64,000 bases of DNA from J089 sp964535735 (GCA_964535735.1 CAZHTM010000004.1:1-64000); one strand, 5' to 3'. Shown: positions 1 through 9,255, numbered from the stretch's first letter. The notes: generated by a model not told the origin, from the sequence alone. Program-made: numbers and translations.

Positions 1-34
1 CTGTTTAGACTTTAATACATACACATAATACATG

Positions 35-121
35 CGGAGGGGAAGGGATTCGAACCCCTGGACGCCGCGAGACGTCAACGGTTTTCAAGACCGCCGCTTT
101 CAACCGCTCAGCCACCCCTCC
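35..121 (-). tRNA. tRNA-Ser (anticodon TGA)
   Basis: On the minus strand an 87-nt sequence folds as a class II (long variable arm) tRNA. The acceptor stem is GGAGGGG paired with CCCCTCC, followed by discriminator G. The T arm contains GGTTCGAATCC, and the anticodon loop CTTGAAA gives anticodon TGA, which reads UCA/UCG serine codons. The extra arm between anticodon and T arms is typical of tRNA-Ser. The 3' CCA is not encoded and must be added after transcription. Confidence 0.96.
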
Positions 122-147
122 GAATGAAGGTTACTTTAATAACGGTG

Positions 148-234
148 CGGAGAGGGCGGGATTCGAACCCGCGTTCCGCGTGAACGGAAACACGCTTTCC
201 AAGCGTGCGCCTTCAGCCGCTCGGCCACCTCTCC
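148..234 (-). tRNA. tRNA-Ser (anticodon GGA)
   Basis: A second 87-nt class II tRNA lies 26 nt upstream of the first on the minus strand. The acceptor stem is GGAGAGG/CCTCTCC with discriminator G, the anticodon loop is TTGGAAA (anticodon GGA, reading UCC/UCU), the variable arm is long, and the T loop GGTTCGAATCC is intact. CCA is not encoded. The two serine tRNAs are probably co-transcribed. Confidence 0.96.
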
Positions 235-358
235 CAATGTTGTCAATTCCGTCTAATACGGTATTTTATTCGATCGAATTCCTGTAACGTTTCAGAACTA
301 ATCTTTGCTTGCCCGTGTGTTTGGGTTCAATTTTCCGAATCCAGGAACAGAAGTAGTG

Positions 359-697
359 TTATTCGGCAACTTCCTTGGCAGAATCAGATTCTGCGACTGC
401 TTCCGTTTCCTCGGTAGCAACCTCTTCGCTGGCTGTATCTTCAGCTACTTCAGCCGGTTCCGGGGTGGATTCCTCGAAAGTGGGCATTTCAATATCCAGG
501 GCGTTGGCTTCCACGTCCATCCGCTTCAGTGCAGCGTCCAGAGTTTCACCACCTCTCAGACGGATCATGGATTCGTTAAAACGCCAACTCCCGGTTTTTT
601 CAGATCGGACCGATTTGACATATTTCACAAATTTTGAATCGTCTTTTTGCTTTCCACGCTTGGCTTTTTCCGCAAAACTTACCTGTTTTTTGGCCAT
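359..697 (-). CDS. bL38/DUF4295-like small basic protein with acidic tail
   Basis: A 112-residue protein with a basic N-terminal half (starting MAKK, rich in K/R) and a very acidic C-terminal half (about residues 73-112, mostly E, A, D, S, T). Residues 22-45 match the pattern K-x-V-K-x-V-[KR]-S-x-K-T-G-x-W-x-F-x-E-S, which resembles the roughly 50-residue DUF4295 family of Bacteroidetes; as I recall, that family was identified in a Flavobacterium ribosome structure as bL38. Ribosome association is therefore an inference. The start is supported by an AGGAG ribosome-binding site 9 nt upstream. It sits directly upstream of two tRNA genes, consistent with a translation role. The acidic tail roughly doubles the usual family length. 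Confidence 0.6.
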   Translation of the reverse strand: MAKKQVSFAEKAKRGKQKDDSKFVKYVKSVRSEKTGSWRFNESMIRLRGGETLDAALKRMDVEANALDIEMPTFEESTPEPAEVAEDTASEEVATEETEAVAESDSAKEVAE

Positions 698-799
698 TGT
701 TCGTTTTTTCTCCTAAAAATTGCCGGCAAATTTAACCGCACTGTGAGGAAACTCCAATCGATGAAAAATAATTTCAGCGATAATCTGATGTCATTACGG

Positions 800-2971
800 T
801 TATTTGAACTTCACCTTGTTTACTCGCGCTAGTTCGCTCACATTCCCTGCCTGGTCTTCACCCACCAACCAAATCCGGTACTCACCCTGCAGCAATTTAT
901 TCCATCGTGGAGATAATTGATAATGGTGAAGACCTTCCCCTAATACTGAATCCGGGAGCGCCACAAGTATCGTATCGGATGCGGGTGGTTCTATCTTTTG
1001 CAAATACAGCCAGCCTTTGGTTAGGGATTCACTGATTTCAAAGTCCAGGTGAACCTGTTCCTGTTCCTCACCATATTCGGGCGTTGTAATGATAAATTCA
1101 GGCGCCCGGGGATCGTAAACCAAACTATCAATGGTTGTGGTAATCGATGGATTTCCGGCTGAGTCCACGCCCATGATTTCCAGTCGATACCATGCCTCAG
1201 GATTGAGTTGATCTTCAACGGGAGGACGCAATGTAAACTTTTCACCGGGCTGATTCATCACATCTGTGATCATGTACTCTAGCGCATTGGAATCCGGTTC
1301 ATCCAGTCGATTCCAAACTACTCGAATTTTTGCAAATGGTTCATCTCCCACCACGGAGATGGCTCCATCTCTTATCTTTGCGTTTGATATGGGAAAAATC
1401 ACGGTTAATGTGGGCGTGTCAAAATCAAACCGAAGGTCCCTAACCATCGCCGTGTCCGACACGTTGCCAGCCCGATCTCTCCCCACCAGTGATATCTTCC
1501 CAATTTCGTTTACTTCACTTAACACAGACTCCGGAATCCGCCAGACTTTAAGCCCCTTCTGACGATCATCCAATGCAAATTGAAAGCGCCCTTTGGATGT
1601 GTGGATCCATACCGTCAAATCAGATAACGCTTCATTCACTGAAAATCGAAGAAACGAATTTCCCACAATGGTTTGACTTTGTGGGGCCAATAGTTCGATT
1701 TCAGGCGGTGTGGGATCATAGGTCACCCGGGGAATGGCTGGTGATTTACCCAAATTTCCAGCGAAATCACGCGCCAATAGAATGACTCGGTAACGCCCCT
1801 CTTCATCCAGTTTATGGGCAAACCGGGGAAGAAATTGGGACGAATCAGAAAAGGTCAGTTCCTGAGCTGTCAGAGGCATCAGTCGAGGCGCGGGTGATAA
1901 GACCGTTGCAGAATCGGGAATCCAGACCACCGACCCCTCAGCCAGAGGTTCACTGGTGGTAAAATGAATGACTGGCTGTGAAATCAACGTATCTACCGCC
2001 AGCCGGAGAACCGGTGGTTCCGTATCAAATCGTATCCCCTTCAAAGATGCTGACTGGCACGGTCCTTCATGATAGGTCTCCCCCACCATGACTAATCCGT
2101 AACGTTTGGTTTGCGACACCTCCGGGTGTTCATCCAAAACAACTCGATGCTGTCCCGGCAACAACCCTCTATCCGGGAGTTCATATTCGTTCACTACGGT
2201 TCCCGATACATCCGTCAATGAAACGGTTCCTGATTTCAGACTGTCAGATAACTGATAGGACAACGCCAACTCATTATATCGTCTGCTCGTATCCGGTGGA
2301 ATCAACGTGATGATTACCCGCTGTCCCTGGCTATTATATACTTTCTGTTCTACGAGATTACCCGAACGGTCAAATTGCCGCAATGTATATCCACCGTCCA
2401 GTTCATATGTGTATTCCCACCGCCGAATCACCTCTCGCTCCGGGAGACGCGTCCAGATCTTAAATCGAATCCTTCCCTGCGCATCGCGAATGTCTTCCAT
2501 GCGTCCGTAAGGATTCCCGTCCGCTTCATAAAATGTTTTTTCAAAAGGGATACCGTCCCGGTTAAATCGTCGGATGGTAAACCGGTCTCCCCACTCCAGC
2601 ATCTGACTCACGCCATAAAGATAGCGCACGAAGCGCACCGCATCCTCATCCAACCCCATGATCATTTCGGAAACCAAGTGGTTTTCTCCATCCCATTCCC
2701 GGAGGTGAGATAAATTTCCGTTTTTCGTGTAGGAATACTCTTTTTTCAGTCGAATAGATTGGTCGGGATTATACGCGATAAGGGTAAGAAGGTGTCCCTT
2801 CTTATCAAATGTACCTTCCCAATGGGCTTTCCGCTTGACTTCAATGAAGGGGACATGATGGTCACTCAACACATCCGTTTCCGTGAGGTAAAAGCGAATG
2901 GATTGCCCCGTTTGCCCCCACGCCGCCGATACAATCAGGGCCGTCAACCAAATCAATACGAGTCGAATCAT
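800..2971 (-). CDS. Secreted protein with RHS-like repeats and Ig-like domains
   Basis: A 723-residue exported protein. I chose the start at 2971 because its ATG overlaps the TGA of the upstream gene (ATGA); it gives a clean signal peptide (hydrophobic stretch ending AAWGQ). About residues 20-220 carry YD/RHS-like strands of the type D-x-x-G-x-x with aromatic residues (for example FDKKGHL, FNRDGIP, FDRSGNL). From about residue 320 there are four repeats of roughly 100 residues, each opening with a D-x-x-x-P motif (FDTEPPVL, YDPTPPEI, FDFDTPTL, YDPRAPEF) and containing a D-x-A-G-N signature; these look like bacterial Ig-like domains. No Por sorting domain is seen at the C-terminus. Function unknown; probably surface or periplasmic. 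Confidence 0.7.
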   Translation of the reverse strand: MIRLVLIWLTALIVSAAWGQTGQSIRFYLTETDVLSDHHVPFIEVKRKAHWEGTFDKKGHLLTLIAYNPDQSIRLKKEYSYTKNGNLSHLREWDGENHLVSEMIMGLDEDAVRFVRYLYGVSQMLEWGDRFTIRRFNRDGIPFEKTFYEADGNPYGRMEDIRDAQGRIRFKIWTRLPEREVIRRWEYTYELDGGYTLRQFDRSGNLVEQKVYNSQGQRVIITLIPPDTSRRYNELALSYQLSDSLKSGTVSLTDVSGTVVNEYELPDRGLLPGQHRVVLDEHPEVSQTKRYGLVMVGETYHEGPCQSASLKGIRFDTEPPVLRLAVDTLISQPVIHFTTSEPLAEGSVVWIPDSATVLSPAPRLMPLTAQELTFSDSSQFLPRFAHKLDEEGRYRVILLARDFAGNLGKSPAIPRVTYDPTPPEIELLAPQSQTIVGNSFLRFSVNEALSDLTVWIHTSKGRFQFALDDRQKGLKVWRIPESVLSEVNEIGKISLVGRDRAGNVSDTAMVRDLRFDFDTPTLTVIFPISNAKIRDGAISVVGDEPFAKIRVVWNRLDEPDSNALEYMITDVMNQPGEKFTLRPPVEDQLNPEAWYRLEIMGVDSAGNPSITTTIDSLVYDPRAPEFIITTPEYGEEQEQVHLDFEISESLTKGWLYLQKIEPPASDTILVALPDSVLGEGLHHYQLSPRWNKLLQGEYRIWLVGEDQAGNVSELARVNKVKFK

Positions 2972-4146
2972 GCCACCAATCGCAACAAAACGGCGCAAAT
3001 CAGAGCGGCATAGGTCCCTAAGACATATCCGGCTACACCTAACATCACTCCCACGGATGCCAACGCTGGATGAAAAGCCGCAGCAACGATGGGCGCTGAG
3101 GCCGCTCCACCAATATTGGCCTGTGATCCCACCGCCAGGAAAAACAGGGGCGCTTTAATCAGGCGTAATACAAAAAATTGAATCCCGATATGCACTAGAA
3201 TCCAAACCAACGTCGCTGCTAAAAGCCATGGCACATCTCCCAGCGCTTGAAAATCGGCGTTTGCTCCAATAACGCCGATCAACATATAAAGTAACACAGT
3301 ACCCAATTTACTGGCCCCGATTCCTTCCAGATTTTTCAAACGGGTGAACGATAACGTAACACCTAAGGTGGTGATGATAATAACACGCCAGGTGGAATGG
3401 GAAATTATGGCGCCTATGGGAGGAAGCCATTCTCCAAGGAGATAGGATAAATAGGCGCCTCCAGCGGCGAGGGCAAACAACAGCATCCAATCGGTAGTTT
3501 CCGGTATTCGATTGGTGGCCTTCTGAAACGACTCGACGTTAGTTTGCAGTGTTTCAATCGCGGTAGTATCAGCCCCGATAAAAGCATCAATACGATGCGC
3601 GCGACCCGCCAAATACAGGAGAACACCTGTCCATGTATAGGCCACAACCACATCCACAACGACCATCATACCCAGCACAGCATCCGTCGCTCCTACGGAT
3701 TTCCCGATGGCGATAAAATTGGCGCCACCGCCAATCCAGGAACCGGACAAAGCTGCCATTCCCTTCCAAATATCCGGCGGTAGATGAGATTTGAATATCC
3801 AAAGCGCCAACGGACCACCCAACACCACGCCTAAGGTTCCCGATAAAAACATAAGTCCCGCCTTGGGACCCAGGCGCAAAATTCCTTTGATATCTACCGC
3901 CAGGGTCAGCAGCAGCAAACTGGCGGGCAAAACAAACGTTTTGATCTCTGAATACACTGGAGCAGATCGGGGAATAATATTCAAATTAGACAAAACGGAA
4001 GGGATGAAATAGGCAAATACCAGGGGAGGAACGACGTGAAACAGGCGTTGGATTGTTGGAATCCGATTGCCCGCAAAGATGAACGCCGGTACAATTAACA
4101 GAACCGCGATTAATCCGAAAGAATCAGTGATCACGCTTGTCGTCAT
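2968..4146 (-). CDS. DUF819 family membrane protein
   Basis: An integral membrane protein of about 392 residues with roughly ten hydrophobic segments. The family-typical region GSWIGGGANFIAIG near residues 140-155 and a later GSQANIGGAASAPIVAAAF match the DUF819 (YjcL-like) family, which has two related halves with a conserved GG-x-N/A-N signature and is thought to be transporter-like; substrate unknown. The ATG at 4146 gives the best match to the family N-terminus. It overlaps the 3' end of the upstream DUF21-CBS gene by 23 nt and its own stop overlaps the next start, so the genes form an operon. The longer reading from 4242 adds a charged, non-homologous leader and was rejected. Confidence 0.85.
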   Translation of the reverse strand: MTTSVITDSFGLIAVLLIVPAFIFAGNRIPTIQRLFHVVPPLVFAYFIPSVLSNLNIIPRSAPVYSEIKTFVLPASLLLLTLAVDIKGILRLGPKAGLMFLSGTLGVVLGGPLALWIFKSHLPPDIWKGMAALSGSWIGGGANFIAIGKSVGATDAVLGMMVVVDVVVAYTWTGVLLYLAGRAHRIDAFIGADTTAIETLQTNVESFQKATNRIPETTDWMLLFALAAGGAYLSYLLGEWLPPIGAIISHSTWRVIIITTLGVTLSFTRLKNLEGIGASKLGTVLLYMLIGVIGANADFQALGDVPWLLAATLVWILVHIGIQFFVLRLIKAPLFFLAVGSQANIGGAASAPIVAAAFHPALASVGVMLGVAGYVLGTYAALICAVLLRLVA

Positions 4147-5200
4147 GAGAAGTGAATTTCTTGGCTTCTTTTCGGGAATCAAGCTGCGATTTATATTTTT
4201 CCCGCGCCAGTTTTCGCAAATCCACAACCGAATCGTGTTCATCCACGATTTCTACACCCAATAAGGTTTCAATGGCATCCTCCAGGGTAATCAAGCCCGT
4301 CGTTGTTCCGAATTCATCCGCGACCATAAAAATTTGTTGCCGCCGTCTTACAAATTCGTCCAGTATATCCGCTACTGATTTTTCCTGTTGAACGGTGATA
4401 ACCGGTTCCGTCAATTCTTCTATCCGCACATCAAAGCGATCTTCAGCCTGGGCATTGACTAAATCATAGCGGTGGACAAATCCAATCACGTGATCCAAAT
4501 CTCCTTCGTAAACCGGTATCCGCGAATAAGCAATGGGCGAATAGCGTTCTACCACTGCTCCCACCGTCATATCCTTTTCCACAGCAAAAATGACGGACCG
4601 GGGCGTCATCACCTCTGCTGCTTCCACATTACGAAGGTTAAATAGATTTTCAATAATTTCACTTTCTTTCTCTTCAATAGTCCCTTCGGTTTCTCCGATT
4701 TCAGCCAGCGCAATCACTTCTTCCCTGGATACAGCCGACCGGTGTTTCTCATCCTTAAACATTCCTGAGAACCGGACCGATAACCACACAAACGGAAAGG
4801 TAATAAAGATGAGAACCTTGATGATATAGGCTGCCGGAGGGGCCAGCCGTTTCCAATATACGGCTCCCAGTGTTTTTGGAATAATTTCTGCCACGACCAG
4901 AATTGAAAGAGTGAGAATCGCGGAAGCGGCTGCTAAATATTCACTACCAAAAATGACTAGTGTTTGGGCTCCAACCCCGGCTGCGCCCACCACATTGGCA
5001 ATCGTGTTCAGGGAAAGGATGGCTGCTAAAGGTCGACTGATTTCCGATTTAAGGGATTCCAACAGCGAACCTGTCTTCGGATTGGCTTTTTGAATCACCG
5101 AAATGTAACTCGGCGTAATCGTCAGGAGCACGGACTCCAGCAAAGAGCATAAAAAGGATACGCTCAATGCCAGAAGAAAATAGAATATCAGCAGATTCAT
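4124..5200 (-). CDS. DUF21-CBS (CNNM/hemolysin C-like) membrane protein
   Basis: A 358-residue protein with an N-terminal DUF21/CNNM transmembrane domain (about residues 1-135, including the conserved EIIPKTLG motif) followed by a pair of CBS domains (about 190-310, with VMTPRS and DEFGTTTGLITLEDAIETLLG). Relatives are CorB/CNNM-type magnesium or cobalt transport proteins whose CBS pair binds adenine nucleotides. The usual CorC_HlyC C-terminal domain is absent: after the CBS pair there are only about 45 charged residues. Metal transport or efflux is inferred from family knowledge. Confidence 0.9.
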   Translation of the reverse strand: MNLLIFYFLLALSVSFLCSLLESVLLTITPSYISVIQKANPKTGSLLESLKSEISRPLAAILSLNTIANVVGAAGVGAQTLVIFGSEYLAAASAILTLSILVVAEIIPKTLGAVYWKRLAPPAAYIIKVLIFITFPFVWLSVRFSGMFKDEKHRSAVSREEVIALAEIGETEGTIEEKESEIIENLFNLRNVEAAEVMTPRSVIFAVEKDMTVGAVVERYSPIAYSRIPVYEGDLDHVIGFVHRYDLVNAQAEDRFDVRIEELTEPVITVQQEKSVADILDEFVRRRQQIFMVADEFGTTTGLITLEDAIETLLGVEIVDEHDSVVDLRKLAREKYKSQLDSRKEAKKFTSHDDKRDH

Positions 5201-5251
5201 ATGTGGAATTTACAGTGGATTCACTCTGCCGGTTCTAAAGATTTGCACGCT

Positions 5252-5968
5252 TTAAGATGCGGTTTTTGCCGCTAGCCGCTTTTTTCGCCAACGGGATATG
5301 CCGAAAGGCGCATAAACCAGTGCAAAATGGAGTAACCCCGCAAATTCCAGTCCTATCAGATGATAGGGAAAATCTCCAATAATAAATGGATTATCTACGA
5401 TTGGCGGTTTACAAATGTACATGTAATTGGCATCCAGCAACCAATTGATGGTTCCCACAATCGGAATGACCAACTGAGTCCAGGCGAAAACTTTTAACCA
5501 GGACCATTCCGCCGGTCGACGTTTTAAAATAATGGTCGCCCACAGAGCCGCTAAAATAATCCCGCCGTGCGACACATAATATTCGTAGAAAAAGATTCCA
5601 CCGGTCCCCAACGTGAATTCCGGTGTCAGCAGGGAATGAAACGCACCTGGAATTCCCCAATAATACACAATGTAATAGATCCACATTTGATCAAATAAAA
5701 GCGTGAATCCGGCCAGCCACGATGAAATGGCGCACATCTGCAAGGGCAGGCTGGATTGGATACTCCATTTCCCCACGGCCATTTCATAGGGTTGCATTCC
5801 AACCGCAATCGCGATCAGGAAAATTCCCAAAAAACGGGTCATGATTTTTACCTTATCAGGTGGCAGTTTTTTTCCAATGTAAAGGAGTATAAAAATCCCC
5901 ATTCCCGTTGAAAGAAAGGCTGTCCACCACAGCTTCCCAAAAAGAGGTATGACTTCATGTTCGATCAT
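5252..5968 (-). CDS. YwaF/TIGR02206-family integral membrane protein
   Basis: A 238-residue protein with six or seven predicted transmembrane helices. Motifs SLPLQMC (about residue 72), YYWGIPGAFHSLLTPE (about 102) and LDANYMYICKPP (about 180) are characteristic of the TIGR02206/YwaF family, distantly related to eukaryotic TMEM164. The biochemical role in bacteria is not established. Its ATG overlaps the TGA of the upstream TPR gene by 4 nt, indicating translational coupling. Confidence 0.85.
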   Translation of the reverse strand: MIEHEVIPLFGKLWWTAFLSTGMGIFILLYIGKKLPPDKVKIMTRFLGIFLIAIAVGMQPYEMAVGKWSIQSSLPLQMCAISSWLAGFTLLFDQMWIYYIVYYWGIPGAFHSLLTPEFTLGTGGIFFYEYYVSHGGIILAALWATIILKRRPAEWSWLKVFAWTQLVIPIVGTINWLLDANYMYICKPPIVDNPFIIGDFPYHLIGLEFAGLLHFALVYAPFGISRWRKKRLAAKTAS

Positions 5969-8037
5969 AATGCACCTGTAGTTTTGGATTGAATTTGTTC
6001 ACGGACGTACTGCCATTCCGGACTAGTCTCATCGGCGACATGCCAGATTTTTTCCAGATTTTTGTAAGCCTGAATAGCCTTAGCTCTTTCCCCTATATCA
6101 ATGTATATCAAGGCTTGCAAATAATAACTGCGGGGGTAGTTGAATTTATAATTTGTAGGGTCAATGCTAAGGTTTTGCATTTGATTCGTCAGGGTTAGCG
6201 CTTGCTCAATTTTCCGGGTCTTCCAATAAGCTATCGCCAGAAAATATCGGCAAAATACACCGGGAAATTCCTGGTCCAGCAACGTTTCACCTACTGGAAT
6301 CACAGCGGCATAATCCCCCGTCATCATTGATTCCAGACAATCCATGTAGGCCGTAAAATGAATACGGTCTCCCGATTTCTCCAGAAACGGACGGGACTGA
6401 TATTCAGACCTGACGCGCGCCCAGGCTTGGGTGTCATGATTCAGAAATGCCAGAAAGCCCTCCGCTAATGTTTTTCGCATCCATAATTCGCGGGAGGTGG
6501 TGCCATCAATATTGTCCAAGTTCAACCATTCACGACTTTCTTTTTCATGTCCGCCTAACGCAGCCAGATAGCCCGCTTCCAGAGTTAGCATTTGTGCCCA
6601 TGACGAATCAACCTGAGATTGCACTGCCAGAATATCATGTGCACCCTGAAGGTAGGTCCCTCGAATCATGGCCGTGGATGCAAGCAAGTCCACACAACGA
6701 TACAGATCCCCTTTACCAAGAGGAGATTGAAGAACGGATCGGCAAAGCTCAACAGCCTTATCGTAATTTCCCGCAAAATAATGGGTTTCGGCCAATTGAA
6801 GTTTCATACTCTGATTATCTGGATAGGATATTAATGCTCGGGATAACAGGTCCAAGGCCTCCTCAAATTCCCCCAATATCGTTAAAAACCGAGCCCTCCG
6901 TTCTAAGGCAAAGGGTTGCATGGGATTCTTATTTAGGATTTGTTCGGTGAATTCTAAACCCCGTTCATAAAATTTCTTCTGCATTAAGATATCCAATATG
7001 TGGATGTAAGCCAATTCAAAATCGGGGTCCAGTTTCAACGTGTGTTCTAAGGCATCCAAAGCGCGCAGTTCCTCACCTCCGCTATGGAAATACGCTTCCC
7101 CTAAATTGTACCAATACTCCTTTTCATCAGGACGTAACCTAACCAAATCAAGATAAACTTGCTGCGCGTCTTTGTATCGGCGCTGAATCAAATGGCTCAG
7201 TCCATCCACCATGAATTTTTCTTCATTCGACAACATTAAATGGCCGGATCTAATCGCCTCCAACGTGTGAGCCGTGGCTTTTTCAGCAATGTCTCCGTGG
7301 GATTCAGCCCACCATTGTGCAATCACTTTTTTAAACAGCGCTTTTTTAAACAGAGGATCTTTTTCTAAAGCAGAATCAAAGTATTGGATCGCCTCCATAT
7401 ATCGGGATGAATTCAATGCGTGCACGCCCGCCAGGTAGTCGGTGTAAGCTGGAATAGACGTGCTTGTTTTTTCCGCCACGGGGATGGAAATAGTTCGGGA
7501 CGAAGATCGCTGTGGTTCCAGATCCCCACGAATCGATTCGGCTAATTCATCCACTAGGGAATAAAGGTCTTGGCCCTCTATTTTGTGGGAATTGAGCACA
7601 ACCCCATCGGTGGTCCGCAATAACTGGGAGGTTATGACGGTCTTGGTTCCCATGGTATACACGCGGCCGGTCACCAGGGCATTGGCTTGGGCAAGCCGAG
7701 CCACGTCTAAAATCAGATTCGGGGACATTTTACCGGAGGGTTTGCGTTTTAGTGCTTTCTGAATCTCCAGAAGCCGTTCACTCGATAAAATGCGGTATTG
7801 ATGGAGCCCGGTAAGGTCTGTTATAATCAAATCCTGTAAGATGGCACCGAGATTGGTCTGAGTGGAGTCGGCAATATAACTTTCAAAAGGGAATACAGCC
7901 AAAGCCGGAAGTCCGGGTCCCGATTGACCTGGCTTGGGAACGTTCAATTTGGGAATGAGATAAACCAAGCCCAGAACGATTACAACTACAATCGGAAGAG
8001 CTCGATTGGTATTGGGCAAGGCTTGCTTCACCGCCAT
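5965..8037 (-). CDS. Membrane-anchored TolB/FlgO-like and TPR protein
   Basis: About 690 residues. An N-terminal membrane anchor (about residues 10-30) is followed by a domain of about 130 residues beginning LAVFPFESY, with DLTGLHQYRILSSERLLEI and ALVTGRVY, resembling the TolB-N/FlgO/CsgG-like fold that often sits in front of TPR arrays in signalling and envelope proteins. The rest (about 190-690) consists of tetratricopeptide repeats. A TTG at 8049 would add four residues, but I prefer the ATG at 8037; neither has a convincing ribosome-binding site. It is first in a string reaching at least to the YwaF-like gene. Probably an extracytoplasmic scaffold. Confidence 0.75.
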   Translation of the reverse strand: MAVKQALPNTNRALPIVVVIVLGLVYLIPKLNVPKPGQSGPGLPALAVFPFESYIADSTQTNLGAILQDLIITDLTGLHQYRILSSERLLEIQKALKRKPSGKMSPNLILDVARLAQANALVTGRVYTMGTKTVITSQLLRTTDGVVLNSHKIEGQDLYSLVDELAESIRGDLEPQRSSSRTISIPVAEKTSTSIPAYTDYLAGVHALNSSRYMEAIQYFDSALEKDPLFKKALFKKVIAQWWAESHGDIAEKATAHTLEAIRSGHLMLSNEEKFMVDGLSHLIQRRYKDAQQVYLDLVRLRPDEKEYWYNLGEAYFHSGGEELRALDALEHTLKLDPDFELAYIHILDILMQKKFYERGLEFTEQILNKNPMQPFALERRARFLTILGEFEEALDLLSRALISYPDNQSMKLQLAETHYFAGNYDKAVELCRSVLQSPLGKGDLYRCVDLLASTAMIRGTYLQGAHDILAVQSQVDSSWAQMLTLEAGYLAALGGHEKESREWLNLDNIDGTTSRELWMRKTLAEGFLAFLNHDTQAWARVRSEYQSRPFLEKSGDRIHFTAYMDCLESMMTGDYAAVIPVGETLLDQEFPGVFCRYFLAIAYWKTRKIEQALTLTNQMQNLSIDPTNYKFNYPRSYYLQALIYIDIGERAKAIQAYKNLEKIWHVADETSPEWQYVREQIQSKTTGAL

Positions 8038-8049
8038 CGTAGTTTCCAA

Positions 8050-8355
8050 TCCTCAACCCCATGTTGTGGACAACTAATCTCGGCGCAACCATCCTTTACC
8101 AGGAATTGTATCCTTCTCATTGGAATCAGATTAATATAAGGTGCCGTTGATGGGTGTTTATTAACTGTGAACCATATGTGCTATTACTAAAAATTTAGCG
8201 TCCGATTCCCTTTTTTACCATGATTACTTGTGATAAAGTCCATGGGATATACTGGTGATCCAAATATGTAATAACGATTGATGTCCCGCATTTCTGAATT
8301 ACACTAAGTTTGACTAGCATAACATGCAGCAGAATTCCAAATCCAAGGACCTCAT
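8050..8355. other. Intergenic region between divergent genes
   Basis: About 306 bases separate the divergent TPR gene (minus) and the membrane-anchored unknown (plus), so promoters for both should lie here. A possible -10 element TATACT at 8248-8253 faces the plus-strand gene but has no convincing -35. No RNA gene or additional reading frame could be supported. Confidence 0.4.
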
Positions 8356-9183
8356 TTGAACCGCCGTCTAAAGCAATTGTATTATGGAACATTGATCACC
8401 TTGGCAGGTATGTTGATTCTTGCCGGATTGTCCGGTTATTATCTTTTATCTCGGCTTTACACCGTCCCCGACTGGTATAAAAACAATCCCACAGAATTCG
8501 CACTTCCCGACACTCTCTCCCCAACCCGCTCCAAATCATCAACGATCCTTTCTCAGGATTTTGTCCCGCCACCTGAAACCGTCATAGAACAAAACCTAAA
8601 GCCCAACCGACGGGAAAACGTACCTGAACAACCGACGCATCCCGTAGTTCAGCCTGCACGGGAGACACCAACCGTCCCACCGGCTAAACATAATATTCGC
8701 AGGGAAATAACCCGTCGGGATGCGAAACCCACAATTCCAACAATATCATCACCCAAAAAAACTCAAACCATTACCGAGGCGGAATTACCGTTAATTTTAG
8801 TCACCGCTCTGGAAGATATCTGGCAACAGGATATCCGACACGGTATCCGGGCAATCCGGGCACATATTTATCCTGATAAACTTCAGATCGAAACAGTGCT
8901 GGACGTGAATTTTTTCAACGCGATACCCCAAATAAGGGACCATGCCCTATGGAAATCGATCCGACATTTGGGTGGCAATGAACTCTATACGAAGGTTGAA
9001 ATATTCCCAGATAAGAAACAGAGTGTTAACCACATCTCACCTAAATCCTACGTCACCTTCGGTAATCTAACCGTCACCATTACGCAGTTGGAAGATTTTT
9101 TTCACTTATCTGTGGAAGAAGTGATTCCCAGCCTGGGCATTAAATCAATCAAATTAGGATCGGGTGTTCTGGTTGCGGATTAA
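8356..9183 (+). CDS. Membrane-anchored protein of unknown function (TTG start)
   Basis: A 275-residue protein starting with TTG, supported by an AAGGA ribosome-binding site six bases upstream. It has one N-terminal transmembrane helix (about residues 10-32), a proline-rich charged linker (about 45-140) and a globular C-terminal domain (about 140-275) that I do not recognise. The layout (cytoplasmic stub, helix, Pro-rich spacer, folded periplasmic domain) resembles TonB- or SPOR-type envelope proteins, but no TonB or SPOR signature is visible. It lies 72 bases upstream of a metallophosphoesterase on the same strand. Confidence 0.65.
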   Translation: MNRRLKQLYYGTLITLAGMLILAGLSGYYLLSRLYTVPDWYKNNPTEFALPDTLSPTRSKSSTILSQDFVPPPETVIEQNLKPNRRENVPEQPTHPVVQPARETPTVPPAKHNIRREITRRDAKPTIPTISSPKKTQTITEAELPLILVTALEDIWQQDIRHGIRAIRAHIYPDKLQIETVLDVNFFNAIPQIRDHALWKSIRHLGGNELYTKVEIFPDKKQSVNHISPKSYVTFGNLTVTITQLEDFFHLSVEEVIPSLGIKSIKLGSGVLVAD

Positions 9184-9255
9184 TCTTCCGGCCGTCCCAG
9201 TTATGCTACTTCGTTTCATGGAACCTTTTTCAACTCTCTGACTTCAACGAAGATT

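Noticed and set aside
236..250. TTGACA just upstream of the second tRNA-Ser gene as its promoter
   Set aside because: It lies only a few bases before the tRNA 5' end, too close to serve as a -35 box.
720..729. TTGCCGGCAA palindrome before the bL38-like gene
   Set aside because: Ten base pairs with no room for a loop; a short palindrome this common is expected by chance.
2968..4242. Longer start for the DUF819 gene at 4242
   Set aside because: The extra 32 residues are charged, not family-like, and lie wholly inside the upstream gene.
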